64,000 nt of DNA from Allolobophora icterica (taxonomy: Eukaryota > Annelida > Clitellata > Crassiclitellata > Lumbricidae): the NCBI GenBank assembly GCA_963556255.1, contig OY744610.1:67408257-67472256 (forward strand), given 5' to 3'. The translations under genes and the position numbers were made by a program. This document shows positions 41,487 to 53,285 of this stretch, piece by piece. Below the pieces are notes generated by a model. That model saw nothing but the letters and a program-made list of their open reading frames with translations, did no database searches and was not told where the DNA came from. Numbering within the stretch: position 1 is the first letter of the stretch; every line of letters starts with the position of its first letter.

Positions 41487-42168
41487 GCAAAAAAATTCAA
41501 TGACTATTTTGTAAACATAGGACCTGCCTTGGCCTCGAAAATTGATATCCCAGAAAATTGCCCGTCATTTGATAAATTTCTCAAAGACTCGCATGTATCT
41601 TCAATGGGTATGCTACCAATTACACAGCATGATATTATCGAAGTGGCTAATCAAATGCGAATAACATCAAGCTGTGGAATGGATGGTATTGACCCTTCAG
41701 TCGCCAGGGCCACTATTGAAACTATTGCTAAACCTTTGGCATATATTATTGACTCCTCGATTTCCTCAGGTCAGGTGCCCAATGATATAAAAATAGCCAA
41801 AGTCATTCCTCTTTTTAAGACTGGGGATAAATCCAGGTTTAATAACTATAGGCCAATTTCAATCCTTCCTTATTTTTCAAAGTAGGGCCTACTTTGAGAA
41901 AACTGTTTATAATAAACTCATGGATTGTTTAAATAAGTTTTATTTATTATCATCTAATCAATATGGCTTTCGTAAGGAACACTCGAACTTTATGGCACTA
42001 TTAGATATGCAAAATAGGATCACTGAATCACTAGATAAGAATGATTTTCAATTGGTGTTTTCTTCGATCTGCCTAAAGCCTTTGATACTGTGGACCATCG
42101 TATTCTAATAAATAAGCTTGAGCACTATGGTATCAGAGGCAATATGCTTAATTGGTTTACGGACTATC
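41487..42168 (+). pseudogene. LINE RT, 5' part (split by insertion)
   Basis: Fragmented frames encode the fingers and palm start of a CR1/Jockey-group RT: GMDGIDPSVARATIE, NNYRPISILPYFSK, QYGFRKEHSN and an AFDTVDHR motif, ending LNWFTDYL at a TTAA site. There are stops and frameshifts at about 41883 and 42060. The rest of the same RT resumes at 47295 after a 5.1 kb insertion. Confidence 0.85.
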
Positions 42169-42570
42169 TTAACCCATTTACCGCCGCTATTAGAAATAGC
42201 CACCGGATTAAGCTGTAACTGATACTAGGTCATCAATATGATGCCAATAAACTTCTGACAGTGCATTTTATTGGAACTAAATGTAGTGTCCTAGTTATAG
42301 GACGTTGCGTTCTCGCAACTTCGGCGGGAAAGATGTATTTGTTTATTATAGTAATGCTCTATTAGTTATCGATTGTGTTCGCGGTCATTTCAATAAAAAT
42401 GTGTGTGCTTGCTGTAAACTGAATCAAGTTCAATGTCACTTGTTTCCATGGTATTTAGCAAGGCACTTGACGTGCATGCGATACACGTGTAGTACGTGGT
42501 GCTGTGACACAACCGACAACGCAGTCGACGACCATCTTTGTTCTTGGCAATGATGTGCAATGCTGTGCAT

Positions 42571-42705
42571 CATAGGCGTAGACTTTCGGGGGGAGCCGGG
42601 GCACATGCCCCCCAATAATTGGGGTGGACTGTACATTTAATGCAACGAATGTAGAATGAAGAACCAAATACCCCCGCCCCTATTTTGGACAAGTGTACGC
42701 CAGTG
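42571..42705. mobile_element. hAT-like MITE, 135 bp
   Basis: Ends CATAGGCGTAGAC and (inverted) CACTGGCGTACAC are flanked by CTGTGCAT and CTATGCAT (42563-42570 and 42706-42713), 7 of 8 matching. G-rich and C-rich stretches lie inside each end. It is nested in element D. Confidence 0.6.
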
Positions 42706-42742
42706 CTATGCATAGGCCTACTGTACAGTGTACTCTGTGTTA

Positions 42743-43455
42743 TCAGGCTAAACACCTCGTCATCCCAAAATTCTTAAAAGACTCGCTCTTGCTTATCACC
42801 TGTGTGATCAACTGCCACATCTTTATTTTCTCCTTGTTGACAGGGCTCAATGTAAATTTTGGTTCTTGGCATTGCCAATCCTCTTTCGTTGGCTTAGAAG
42901 ACTTAGGCGGCTTTGAAGGTAGTCGTTGCTTCTTGGCCGCAAGGGCGTTCAATCCACTGACTCTTCCATCGGCGTATGAGTATCGGACACGAGATCAGTC
43001 TGCCGCCTGGAAGACTTTGAAGATATTCTGGAGCTGTGTCCTTCGAATAAACATGCTGCAGTGGTTCTTCTGACCTTTCCGCATGCTGCTGCCTGGAAGA
43101 CTTGTACCTTGCAGACACCCGTGGCTTTTTTCTTGTCTTCGATTGCGTTTCACGCGAGGTATGCCTAGTGGGCGGTGACCGTTGGTTTGACATTGATGCA
43201 TCAGTGTAATGGACTTCCACATGCCCGGCAACGTCTTCTGGCATCACATCGGTAGTCATGAGCTCATTTTCGTCAAAATGTTCGCTATCGCTTTGCTAAT
43301 CAACTTAGGATAGGGGTGGTGATATCATCTTCTTCAAATATCACTGGGACGGCCTCCTTCAAGCAACAGAACTTCTTCCTCAGCCTCCTCTGAAAAATTC
43401 AACGTGCATCTTTCAAAAGTATGCCCAATGAAGAGTGGCGCACTGAGCACGCCAT
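42743..43455 (-). pseudogene. Possible transposase N-terminal remnant
   Basis: Broken minus-strand frames in element D read EEAEEEVLLLEGGRPSDI, then SEHFDENELMTTDVMPEDVA, then a basic stretch (RETQSKTRKKPRVSARYKSS) and, after a frameshift, KSSKPTKEDWQCQEPKF. An acidic N-terminus followed by a basic linker is common in piggyBac transposases, but no catalytic motif remains. The assignment is weak and leans on the element's ends. Confidence 0.3.
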
Positions 43456-43586
43456 CATTTATGAATCACTAAACTGAAATTGTTGTAAGTAATCGTAAAC
43501 TGACATAAGTTTATCTGAATCACTAGGTGTCACACTGTGCATATCGTTTTCCGCCGAAGTTGCGAAAACGCAACAATGTGTATATA

Positions 43587-44297
43587 TCACACTCCGCCGA
43601 AGTTGCGAAAACGCAACATCGAAATTTCGGATATTGGGGTATCGGCATATAATGATGTGGCGTTCTGCGCCCGCCCGGACGCCTGCACTCTCGTCGCGCC
43701 GGGCGGGTTTCCGTTCGTGGTGGTGACTCCAGCCCACTGCCCGTCTGGAGCCCCACCAGAGTCACTGCCTTGTCTACTTTCAACGTAAAATGGCTGTTCT
43801 CTATCTCTGCCCATAGTGAACGTTCCTATCAGAGGAGATTCAGGATTGGCCACTTAAGAAAGGCAACACTATACAGTTCTATCTCGGGGTCTGACTCTGC
43901 TCTTTTCCGCGGTCGCCGGATGGGCAACGTCCTGCAGGATGGCCGTCCTTCAGAACAGGGTTCGTTCTCTTACCAGCAGGAGTCTTCCTCTTTTATGTGC
44001 CTTCTTAGCTACGGGCTTCCTCCAACTATCCACCTGATCTAGACCTTGACACACCATTCTATAACTCGTGACTCTTGTACTATCGCCATTTAAAAGGGAC
44101 ACCAAACGTTTTCTAAGTATCGGAAACAAGGAATATATGTGACAAGTCTTTACGTCATATCGTCCTAGACACCGGTCTATTGGGTAACTGTCAACGGTAA
44201 CTCTCTTCGTCATGGCGTCTAGGCATCTGTCCATACGTCTTCCCACCGTACGTATCTCTCGCTCCATATCCGTGCAGGGCATACCGGCCTCACACAT
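43587..44297 (-). pseudogene. LTR-encoded polyprotein leader, diverged
   Basis: Two minus-strand frames match the LTR-encoded start of the Gypsy polyprotein at 27904. One aligns DVKTCHIYSL, TSYRMVCQG and KKAHKRGRL with DVTTRQMYTL, MRCRMVREG and KKRKSLTKR. The other aligns GRDREQPFYVESRQGSDSGG with SGDREPLVYSRSRQDSDPGD. The frames are separated by at least one frameshift. It shows that a related LTR also carried coding sequence. Confidence 0.65.
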
Positions 44298-46683
44298 ATA
44301 TTGTCATGCACCACAATTTACGGAGTAAGTTTCCTTACCCGTCTTCTGTGTTGGCAATTATCGACCAACACAGTGATATATTCTGCTTCAAGAGATAACG
44401 GTAAGGGCATCTATGGCACTCTGATAGGGAAGGTCCTCTCTCTATAACCCTCCTATCTACACACAGAACTTCGTTCCGACCTACGCACGAGGGGGCCCAT
44501 CCTCGCACTTCAGTCAGTTCTCAGATCTGTGTGTTACGACAAGCAAATATGTCTCTACCTGGGTATCCGACTACCCGGACTTTCACGTATCGCTCTCTTG
44601 GTCTGCTTTATTATTTCCCTTCATACATGGGATTATCGTACTCCTCACCTAGGGACTCTGACTAGCTGAACTTCGGCTAGCAAAACGCGAACTTGTCTCT
44701 TTCGGACCTGGGTACCCGACTACCCGACCCGAACTTTGAGGTTAATCTCTTGGTCTGATTTATTCTACCGTTTACCCGGAACTCGCGAACTCTTCACCTA
44801 GGGATCTGGCCCGCTGTATCTTCTCGTTGCGGCGTATCCCTACCCGGTTTACATAACCCTTTATACGGTTGTGTTTCCCGGGAGCTCACAGACTCGAAGG
44901 CTCCAATTCCGAGTACACAGACTCGATTCTACTAACGGTACCAGTGGAGTAACTATCAGTACTGTTACCCCATTATTTCACACAGACCTGTGTTTTCACT
45001 TCCCACTGCGGGAAGTTTCCTGTCTTCCACGCACCTGTACGATCCACGGTCAGATTGTTCGGGCAGTTCCCCGAACTCAGAAGTTTGCAGTTAGTTCCGC
45101 GAGCCAAGATTTTGCGGGTAGACCGGAGTTAGGCAGGCCAAAGAAAGATATGCGGGAAAACCGCGGGAGTAACTGTGACGGAGCAAAGTAATCAAGGAAA
45201 GGAACGTCGGTAGACCGCGAGTTAAGATTCAGCGTATAAATGTATTATTGTTTATTGTGAATTGTATACTCTAATATGTATAGGTTTTTATGTGTAGTCG
45301 AGATATTTCGGTTTTAAGAGATTGCGGTTAGTCCCGCGAGTTAAAAGAAAGGCTTGTAGTTTGCCCGATGTTATCGAACGGAACCAACGGGGGTCACCCT
45401 CCCCGAACATATCGAACTGTCATCACCGGGGTCTTACCTTCCCCGTATTTATACAGACCTCTGTATCGAACGGAACCACCGGGATCTTGCCCCGTCTTTA
45501 TCGAACGTCACCAACGAGGTCTGCTTCCCCGTCTTTACCGATACAGACTTATGTATTCGCTATTACTCAAGATCGGTCTCTCTCCGAGGTTTACTCAGCC
45601 TTTTAAACTTCCACAATCGGGATTCAGACCGGCTCGCGATCTAACGGCAGGGTGGGCCCCAAACCTGTCGAATCGGCGGTCAATCCAACACCCAAGAGTG
45701 ATTAGTTTTTGCTGTAACTCGGGATCGCACTGGTTAACTTTTTACTGACGATACTTGAACTGAGTTATCACTAACCGGGTCTTTGCCCGTGTATCTCTGA
45801 CGGTCAACACCGGGTCTTTGCCCGTTTATCTCTGACGATCACCAGCGCGGTCTTTCCGCGTGTATATCTGACGCTCAACAGCGGGAACTTTGCCCATGTA
45901 TCTCAAACGGTCAACTCCGGGTCCTTGCCCCGTAGGTATCGAAATGTCACCTCACGGGATCTTTTCCCGTCTTTATTGAACGGCCACCGTCTGGGGCTGC
46001 TTTCCAGTCTTTATCGAACGGAACCGCCGGGTCTTTCACCGGACTATCGAACAGTCACCAGCGAACCAGACACCGACGGGACCTTTCCCGTCTATCTATC
46101 GAACGGAACCGCCGAGGTCGCCTTCCCCGGACTTTACCGACACAGACCTGTGAGCCTTTATTCCTCACGATCGGTCTTTCTCCGTATGTATCAAACCAGA
46201 CATCCACCGGTCTTTCCAGTATATATCGAAACGAATATCTACGGGGTCTGCTTCCCCGTCTTTTGATACAGACCTGTTTATCTGCGGGGTCCTTCCCCGT
46301 CTTTACCGAACGGAACCGCCGGGGTCGCCTTCCCCGGACTTTACCGAAACAGACCTGTGAGCCTTTATTTCTCACGATCGGTCTTTCCCCGAATCAGCCT
46401 TCCATGATCAGACTCGGTACTGCTCGCGATCTACAACAGAGCGGGCCCTTACTACGTTGGATCGACGCTTTGCCAGCACTGGTCAGACCGCCTTTGGAGC
46501 GGCTGTCACTCGGGAGCGCACTGATTAGCCGGTAACCAACGACACTAAAGAACCGTATCGCTGTATATGCAGAGTGCACACATCGCCACTCTACAATATA
46601 GGCAAAACACCGTGAGACAGCCTTTACTTATCCCTCGCCACACTATACCGTGGCTTGTTTCTTATATACTAGCCTACGCACAC
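43634..46683 (-). repeat. Divergent solo-type Gypsy LTR
   Basis: On the minus strand this matches the LTR of the element at 27701-38310 in its coding leader and in part of its upstream region (GATCGCGA-rich segment at about 46410-46440). No internal gag-pol follows. A large block (45360-46380) is made of diverged tandem units containing TATCGAACGG and GGTCTTTxCCCG. Boundaries are approximate and no target duplication was confirmed. Confidence 0.55.
45360..46380. repeat. Tandem units in divergent LTR
   Basis: More than fifteen irregular units of 35-60 bases share TATCGAACGGAACC, CCGGGGTC and TTCCCCGTCTTTA. Some pairs are nearly identical (for example 46105-46165 and 46309-46370). They sit upstream of the coding leader, where an LTR promoter or enhancer region would be. 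Confidence 0.7.
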
Positions 46684-47294
46684 CTTCTCTAATACAGGTG
46701 TCTAAGGTATCGAAATCAACCTATGATAATAAGCGCCGCCCTAGCTTTGGGCCTCATTTATTGGACCTGAAAGCGTGTAATATTATTCTCATTAATAATC
46801 TGAATTGCTTAAATGGCAAAAATAAGCTAAAACTTAAATATTGGCCATTATTATATCACGCTAGCGCTACCATTCACGCATCGACCGCTGGTGCCCTGCG
46901 ATGCATTATTTCACCGGGTAACGCGTCAACAAGACAGCTATTATTAATAAAACATGCATTCAAGCCCAGTGGCCTGTCCGCCACAATGAAACATACTATT
47001 GATAAACAAATAATATTAAATACTCACCTAAGTACTTCAAAAGAGACAGGGTCGCTTCTGGCAGAAGAAAATTCTCGAACAAAACCACTAGTTAGACGTC
47101 AATACGACGAATTTTGCGCAACTCACAAAAAAATTACAGACAACAGCAAAGAATATATTTTTGATACCAGCAGACGTATTGAACACCCAAGAAGTAAGAC
47201 AAAAAGAATTTGCGTGAATTTTTCGTGTCTTGATTTTTTTCACATTTCCAAACAGTGCGTTGCGTTTTCGCAACGTTGGCGGCAAATGGGTTAA

Positions 47295-48292
47295 GAACAG
47301 GTTGCAATGTATGAGTTTTAATGGCATACTATCTCTATTGCACGCTATTACATGTGGAGTCCCTCAGGGCTCCATATTGGGAACATTACTGTTTTTAATT
47401 TACGTGAATGACGTACGCAATACATCTAAGGTCTTCAAATTTGTATTATTAGCGGACGATATAAATGCATTTTCCTCTGATAGTTTATTGCAATCTCTGT
47501 TTAACAAAGTCAATTCCGAGCTTGATGTAGGCCTAATTGGCCTATGGTTCAAGGCCAATGGATTATCCTTGAACATTGACAAGACTAATTTCATTATCTT
47601 TCGCCCAAAGCGGAAGATAATCAATGTTTCTGATTTAAAAGTTACTTTAGATGGTGTAAATATTAACCTTGTGAATTCATGTAAATTCCTCGGAGTCTAC
47701 TTGGATCAATATTTAACATGGAAGGATCATATAAATCATATAGCTAAGAAGATAGCCAAAAGTATTGGTATTATATCCCGTGTACGACATTGCTTATCAA
47801 GCAATAGGGCCTACATTACTTAGTTTATATTACACTCTTATTTTCCCATATTTATCCTACTGTAATATCTCATGGGGCTCTAATTATCCATCGTACTTAA
47901 AACCTATAGAAATTCTCCAGAAACGAGCTGCTAGGGTCATCTTTCGGCTTCATTGGTTATCTAGCACCAAGCATATTTTCAATAAATATAGGATAATGCA
48001 TCTAGGTAGTATAAACAAACTTCAAATAAGCTTGTTTATGTTTAGATTCCACAGACATTTATTACCCTCAAATTTAAAAAATTTCTTCCTCATGGGTAAT
48101 GATATACATGATCACAATACTAGAACCTCGGTTTGTTATAGAGGTGATTATGCGAGAACTAGATTAAAACAATTTTCTAATAAATGCTCAGGTCCACGAA
48201 CATGGAACTCACTCCCAGAAAACTTAAAAATTGTTGTAACTCTAAATCAGTTCAAATCTAGATTGAAGATGTTTTTATTACTGACACAGTGA
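47295..48292 (+). pseudogene. LINE RT, 3' part (after insertion)
   Basis: This continues the RT from 42168: GVPQGSILGTLLFLIYVNDV, LLADDINAF, NIDKTNFIIFRPK and FLGVYLDQYLTWKDHI, then after a frameshift at about 47790 the C-terminal domain with ILQKRAARVIFRL and PRTWNSLPENLK. The palm motif is LADD instead of YADD. A (TTGA)n tail follows at about 48575. CR1/Jockey-group, 5'-truncated and dead. Confidence 0.85.
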
Positions 48293-48589
48293 AAAGTATT
48301 TTAGCAGCTGCTGCCTCATGCTTATTGTTCTGCCTTATGTTTCTATTCCATGTGATGAGATAAACTACATGTGTGACTGCGTTGATTTAACACAAAATAG
48401 ACTGGTAAATGAGCCAGACGAGTTGTTAGCGGGTCTATTGATCCTTTTCGGCTGACTCATTGTCTCATACTGTAAGCTCAGGTTATAACTGCACTTTGCT
48501 ACAAAGAGTTTGAACTGTACTATTTGTTTAACCCAATGTGTTTGTTTTGTGTAGTGATTTATGAGTCAATAAACTGATTGATTGATTGA

Positions 48590-48988
<399 letters not shown>

Positions 48989-48992
48989 TCAG

Positions 48993-49229
48993 TCAGAGAT
49001 ACGCCTTGAAAAAGAGATAATACTTGAGTCCAGACTGGAAAGACTGAACTGAGTCGGGCGACCGGATCGCAGGTGGAAGACTATTCCAGCAGCTGGGGCC
49101 AGCAGTTGAAAAAGGCCGCTCCCCAAAGCGTGTCTTCGTCCTCCGCACATACAGATCAACTTTAACACCCGATCTCAGCGCCAGTCCAGCACTCGACGAC
49201 GCCATTCGCACACATTAGGACCTGAGATA
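48993..49229 (-). pseudogene. CR1/L2-like LINE C-terminus
   Basis: The minus-strand frame includes VRRTKTRFGERPFSTAGPSC and WNSLPPAIRSPDSVQSF, the usual end of CR1/L2-type RTs. It continues the fragment at 49888-50466; the two were separated by a hAT insertion. A stop lies close to the old junction. Confidence 0.8.
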
Positions 49230-49879
49230 CAGAGGCGTAGCGACCGCCCTCCGTACCCTCCGACCGGAGGGGGCCCCGCAAGGAAGGGGGCCCCTAAAAG
49301 TGGAAAAAATAACCGTGAACGGTGTGAAGTCATTATGATACTGTTTTGATACATCACATAATGCTATTAGCTATGTCATCAGTCAGAGGCGTAGCGACCG
49401 CCCTCCGTACCCTCCGACCGGAGGGGGCCCCGCAAGGAAGGGGGCCCCTAAAAGTGGAAAAAAATAACCGTGAACGGTGTGAAGTCATTATGATACTGTT
49501 TTGATACATCACATAATGCTATTAGCTATGTCATCAGTTGTCTGTCGGTGATTTCGAATTGTATATTGTAACTATAGTATTAACCCGTCATATTATGACG
49601 TGACGGCAGCGTATATGCCTATATGTGTCGTTGGTTAAAATGCTGTGATCGCCGTCGTCAAGATCGTCGTCAAGACCGCCGTCGTCAAGACATCACTGAC
49701 ATCACAAACGGTTTCTCTTTCACAATAGAACAGAAACCGTTTGTGACGTAGCGTCCTCCGACAGACGGACACTTTGTGGGTATTATATGTATAGATGTTA
49801 CCGCATTCCAGTTTCCGCATTATAAGGGGCCCCGGACAAATGTTCGGAGGGGGCCACGTTCTTTGTTGCTACGGCTCTG
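49230..49879. mobile_element. hAT-like element, 650 bp, 8-bp TSD
   Basis: Ends CAGAGGCGTAGC and (inverted) CAGAGCCGTAGC are flanked by perfect octamers CTGAGATA (49222-49229 and 49880-49887). The left 154 bp are tandemly duplicated (about 49230-49383 and 49384-49538). The interior has GTCGTCAAGA repeats and an inverted AAACGGTTTCT/AGAAACCGTTT pair. It has no transposase. Confidence 0.85.
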
Positions 49880-49887
49880 CTGAGATA

Positions 49888-50466
49888 TTCCGGTGATGAA
49901 CCATGCAGTGACTTGTAGACCAGCAGAGAGAGCTTATACTCGATGCGGTACGGCACCGGAAGCCAATGCAGCACGTCACGTAGTAATGGCGTCACATGGT
50001 CGTATTTTCGCCGATTACAAACGAGCCACGCCGCTGCATTGAGCACCGACTGTAGTCTGTCGTGCAGGTACTTTGGCACACCAGCCAGAAGGCTGTTGCA
50101 ACGGTCTACCTGAGAGACAAGGAAGCAGACTACAGCCGTTTTGGCAGCCTCGAAGGGCAGAGCTCTCACGCAGCTCTTGATTAAACGCAGCTGGCGAAAG
50201 CATCTGCCAACCGTCAAACCCACATGGCGCGTCATGGACATGTCCGCTGCGAATAGCACCCCAAGGTCACGCACCGCAGTGGAAGGCGCCACCGACGTCC
50301 CACAGATATTCAGGGAATCTGTGCTAAGCTGACCGCATCTCCTGTGAGTGGCACACCATAAGAAAATTTGTCTTGTCCGGATTCAGCAGGAGGCGATTGG
50401 ATCTCAGCCAACCTGCTAGCACCTCAACTTCCGACTCCATCCTTTGTTGCAGCTCAGGCGCAGCCA
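49888..50466 (-). pseudogene. CR1/L2-like LINE RT fragment
   Basis: Minus-strand frames read LRSNRLLLNPDKTNFLMVCH, then after a frameshift near 50325 STAVRDLGVLFAADMSMTRH, NSLLAGVPKYLHDRLQSVLN and LHWLPVPYRIEYKLSLL. It is 5'-truncated. It joins the C-terminus at 48993-49221 once the hAT element is ignored. Confidence 0.8.
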
Positions 50467-50479
50467 CAGACTAGTAGTA

Positions 50480-50640
50480 GTACCATAATTTTATTGGTAG
50501 TCTATTTTTCAGCGTTCTCTTTACACACCTCTACAACGGTATCAATTGACGCTATATGTAGGATATCCGCCGTTGCCAATTGATCTTTCCTGCCTCTAGT
50601 AGATATGATAATAAACGAGGGTATTACTAACAAAACATTA
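50480..50640 (+). repeat. ACACCT/TATA module
   Basis: TAGTAGTAGTACCATA opens this copy as it does at 23138, followed by TTACACACCTCTACAACGGT and GACGCTATATGTAGG, then CCAATTGATCTTTCC. The tRNA-like part is eroded. Confidence 0.45.
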
Positions 50641-50673
50641 CCAATGATTGCATTAATAAAAATGATGTAACGA

Positions 50674-51415
50674 TAAGTAAGTAAGTAAGTAAATATATTC
50701 TTACCTATAAACAGTTGCCAATCAGCACTCTGATGAGCAGGCTACAACGTACATACATCAGGATAAATTAATACGTGAGTAACATTCTGACAATAAATGT
50801 TTTCCTCATTTGATTGTCTGCTTTTGGCAGCACCCGCTCATTGCGTCTGGGACGCAGACTGTAAACCGCTGGCTTAACCGGGGTAGAAACCCGTGAAGGA
50901 CATGTCCCGGTCCTCCAAGAACCGCTGAAAACAGACGGGTATCGGCCACAGCACACAGCTCTACGATCTTTGGGCAACACCAGGGAGGTGTCTGTCGGAT
51001 TAGGTTACTTCCCGTTTATTATTGTCCAGCATATCCCCACCATACCCGGTACCGGAAGAAAAAAGAACTAAATACGCCTTGGTTTAAACGCGAATATCCA
51101 ATTAAATCAAAAATCAAATGACGTCATCGTAGTTGTCATGGGAGCTTACTGTGTTCAAATTAAATCGATAATTTTTACGCGCGTGCAATCGAAATTATTG
51201 TAATTAAAAATTTATACGGCTACACTTCAAGAAAAGCAAATCAGAAGCGTTCCATGACCGACTGATTATGGATCTTAATGTAATCTACAAAGTCGCTTGT
51301 CCGATGGCTGATGAAAACACTTACTTCTTTCAAATAGTTTATCCACCATGATAGGCTGACTGATCTTCTGGGTATTGACGTCATTGGTTTTCGTGTGCCG
51401 TCGGTTGATGCCTTG
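50674..51415. other. (TAAG)n tail and non-coding sequence
   Basis: (TAAG)n at 50674-50691 is probably the tail of a minus-strand retroposon covering about 50700-51010. The remainder shows no gene. CGGGT and hairpin-like GC-rich pieces occur at 50870-50960. Confidence 0.4.
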
Positions 51416-51418
51416 TGT

Positions 51419-52437
51419 ATTGTATTGTATTGTATTGTATTGTATTTAAACATTTATAAAGCGCCTCTAGTAGGGTGAACCGTTCAGAGGCGCTCCCAGT
51501 GCGCAAGGCCAAGAGAGAAGAAATAAGTCTTGAGGAAAGCAAAAGAAGATGAGGGGTTACTTATTAAAATTTGAGAGCGAGTAGAAGGAGACAGTGTATT
51601 CCAGAGAGAGGGACCAATTGAGGCAAAAGATCGGGTCTGAGCCATAGCTGTTCTAGTATGAGGAACTGAGAGATCCAATCTGTTTGAGGAGCGAAGTGGA
51701 CGATGCGAAGAGACAGAAAGAGGCCGGTGAATTACATCAATTAAATATTTGGGGGCGAGACCCCGCTGTGTCTTTGACACCAGAATAAGGATTTTGAACT
51801 TAATACGTGCAGAGAGAGGAAGCCAGTGCAGTTTCTCAAACATGAAGGATGAAATGCGTGAGTAGCGTGGCAGACGGGCAATTAATCTCGCAGCTGCATT
51901 TAGGACTGACTGCAGAGGCATGAGACGGACCTTAGGAAGACCGATTAGAAGCGAATTGCAGTAGTCAATTCTGGAGCAAATTAAAGCATGGACCAGCGTT
52001 GTGAAAACAGAGGAAGAGACAGATCGTCGAACAGCCCTGAGACGCCTTAAGTGGAAGTAGGAAACACGTGTAAGGTTAGAGATGTGATCTTTGAAGGAGA
52101 GAGAGCTATCAAGCGTAACACCTAGATCACGTACACTTGATGAAAAGGAGTAGTGAGGGAAGATTTCCAAGAGGAGGGCGAAATCAATCTTAAGCAACTG
52201 TTGACGGGAGCCAAACCAAATGAACTGGGTTTTGGAGGCATTAAGACAGAGACGATTTGAGGACATCCAGGAATGGAGAGACTTAGATAGAGACTCAATA
52301 CGCTCAACTAAGTGCAATTGAGATAAAGGAGACCCATGGACAAAAGCTTGCACATCATCAGCAAAGATATGACCAGTAGCTCCCGAGAGTGGGAAAAGAG
52401 AAGGAATGTCAGTGCTATGTATTAGACACCGGCCCAA
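51419..52437 (-). mobile_element. L2-like LINE copy 1, 5'-truncated
   Basis: Minus-strand copy of the element at 62883-63965. The 318-codon frame (51484-52437) starts in the RT palm (FADDVQAFVHGS) and runs through SVRDLGVTLDSSLSFKDHIS, SRIDYCNSLLIGLP, NAAARLIARLPRYSRISSFM and GPSLWNTLSPSTRS. The tail is (ATACA)n at 51419-51446. It is open but lacks the endonuclease and most of the RT, so it is dead. True homology starts at about 52412; the first few residues of the frame come from flanking DNA. Confidence 0.88.
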
Positions 52438-52489
52438 TGGAAGTTACTAATTGCTGTTACAATTACCGATACAAAGGTCAACCTTCTTC

Positions 52490-53285
52490 TGGTTCTCTGC
52501 TTTCAGGCAGGTTCCAACGTCGCCAATTCTCTCGATTTTGAGCCTCTTCCTTGAGTCTTTTGTATCCTTCTTTCAGCATCCAATCCAGCATCATCTGGCT
52601 TGGTTTTCCCCTTGTTCTCCCCCTCCATTCTTCCCTCGATTTTACTTCTTAGCAGAGAGTCCCCTCTCAGCGTGTGTCCGATCCATTTCCTCTGCCTCTT
52701 TCTTAGTGTGTTTATCAAGGATCTGTCTTCTTTAACCCTTTCCAACACTTCATTTGTTTTATGTTCTGTCCCGCTGATCTTCTCCATTCTTCTCCAGATC
52801 CACATCTCGAACGCCTCCAGTTTCTTGATGTTCGCTTTCCTCATGGTCCAAGTCTCTGATCCGTACAACACCACACTCGACACCAGTGTCTTTACCATTC
52901 TTTTCTTCAGAGTCCTGTTCATTTTTCCTCTCAACAGCTCTTTCCTTTTTGTGAATGCCTCTTTACCTAGTGCTATTCTTTTTATAATTTCATTATGGCG
53001 TTTGACATCTGTCGTAATCATGCTTCCCAGGTAGCAGAATTCTTTTACTTGCTCTATTTCCTCTTCACCAATTTTTATTCTGACTACAATTTCTTTTCCT
53101 TTACTTATTCTCATCACCTTCGTCTTTTTGATGTTGATTTTCATACCGTATTCAATTGATGTTGTGTTTAGTCGGTCCATCATTATCTGCAGGCCTCTCT
53201 GACTTCCCGCCATCATCGCCTGGTCATCTGCGAACCTGAGAGCCCTTATCAGTCGACCACCAACCTTTATCCCCTCCCCTACTCC
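52490..53285 (-). pseudogene. RTE-like LINE, C-terminal part
   Basis: Minus-strand frame of about 238 codons from just after the RT FADD motif: GMKINIKKTKVMRISK, FCYLGSMITTD, VVLYGSETWTMRKANIKKLE and QRKWIGHTLRGDSLLRSKIE. The FADDQ motif itself is at about 53230. It continues at 55160 on the other side of another LINE. I read the clade as RTE-like with modest confidence. Confidence 0.8.

Larger units (their letters stand above)
42173..47290. mobile_element. piggyBac-like element D, 5.1 kb (TTAA target)
   Basis: Flanked by TTAA on both sides (42169-42172 and 47291-47294) with TIR CCCATTTRCCGCC. It splits a LINE RT exactly at the TTAA, and the RT reading continues on the far side. A subterminal hairpin motif (GTTGCG...CGCAAC with TTCGGCGG) occurs at about 42303, 43550, 43590 and 47259. 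Inside are a hAT MITE, a minus-strand frame with an acidic N-terminus of transposase type, and a divergent Gypsy LTR of about 3 kb. The original element would have been about 2 kb without the LTR. Confidence 0.75.

Noticed and set aside
44871..46375. Several frames of 90-126 codons on both strands
   Set aside because: They lie in tandem units of the diverged LTR, change frame between units and share no motif.
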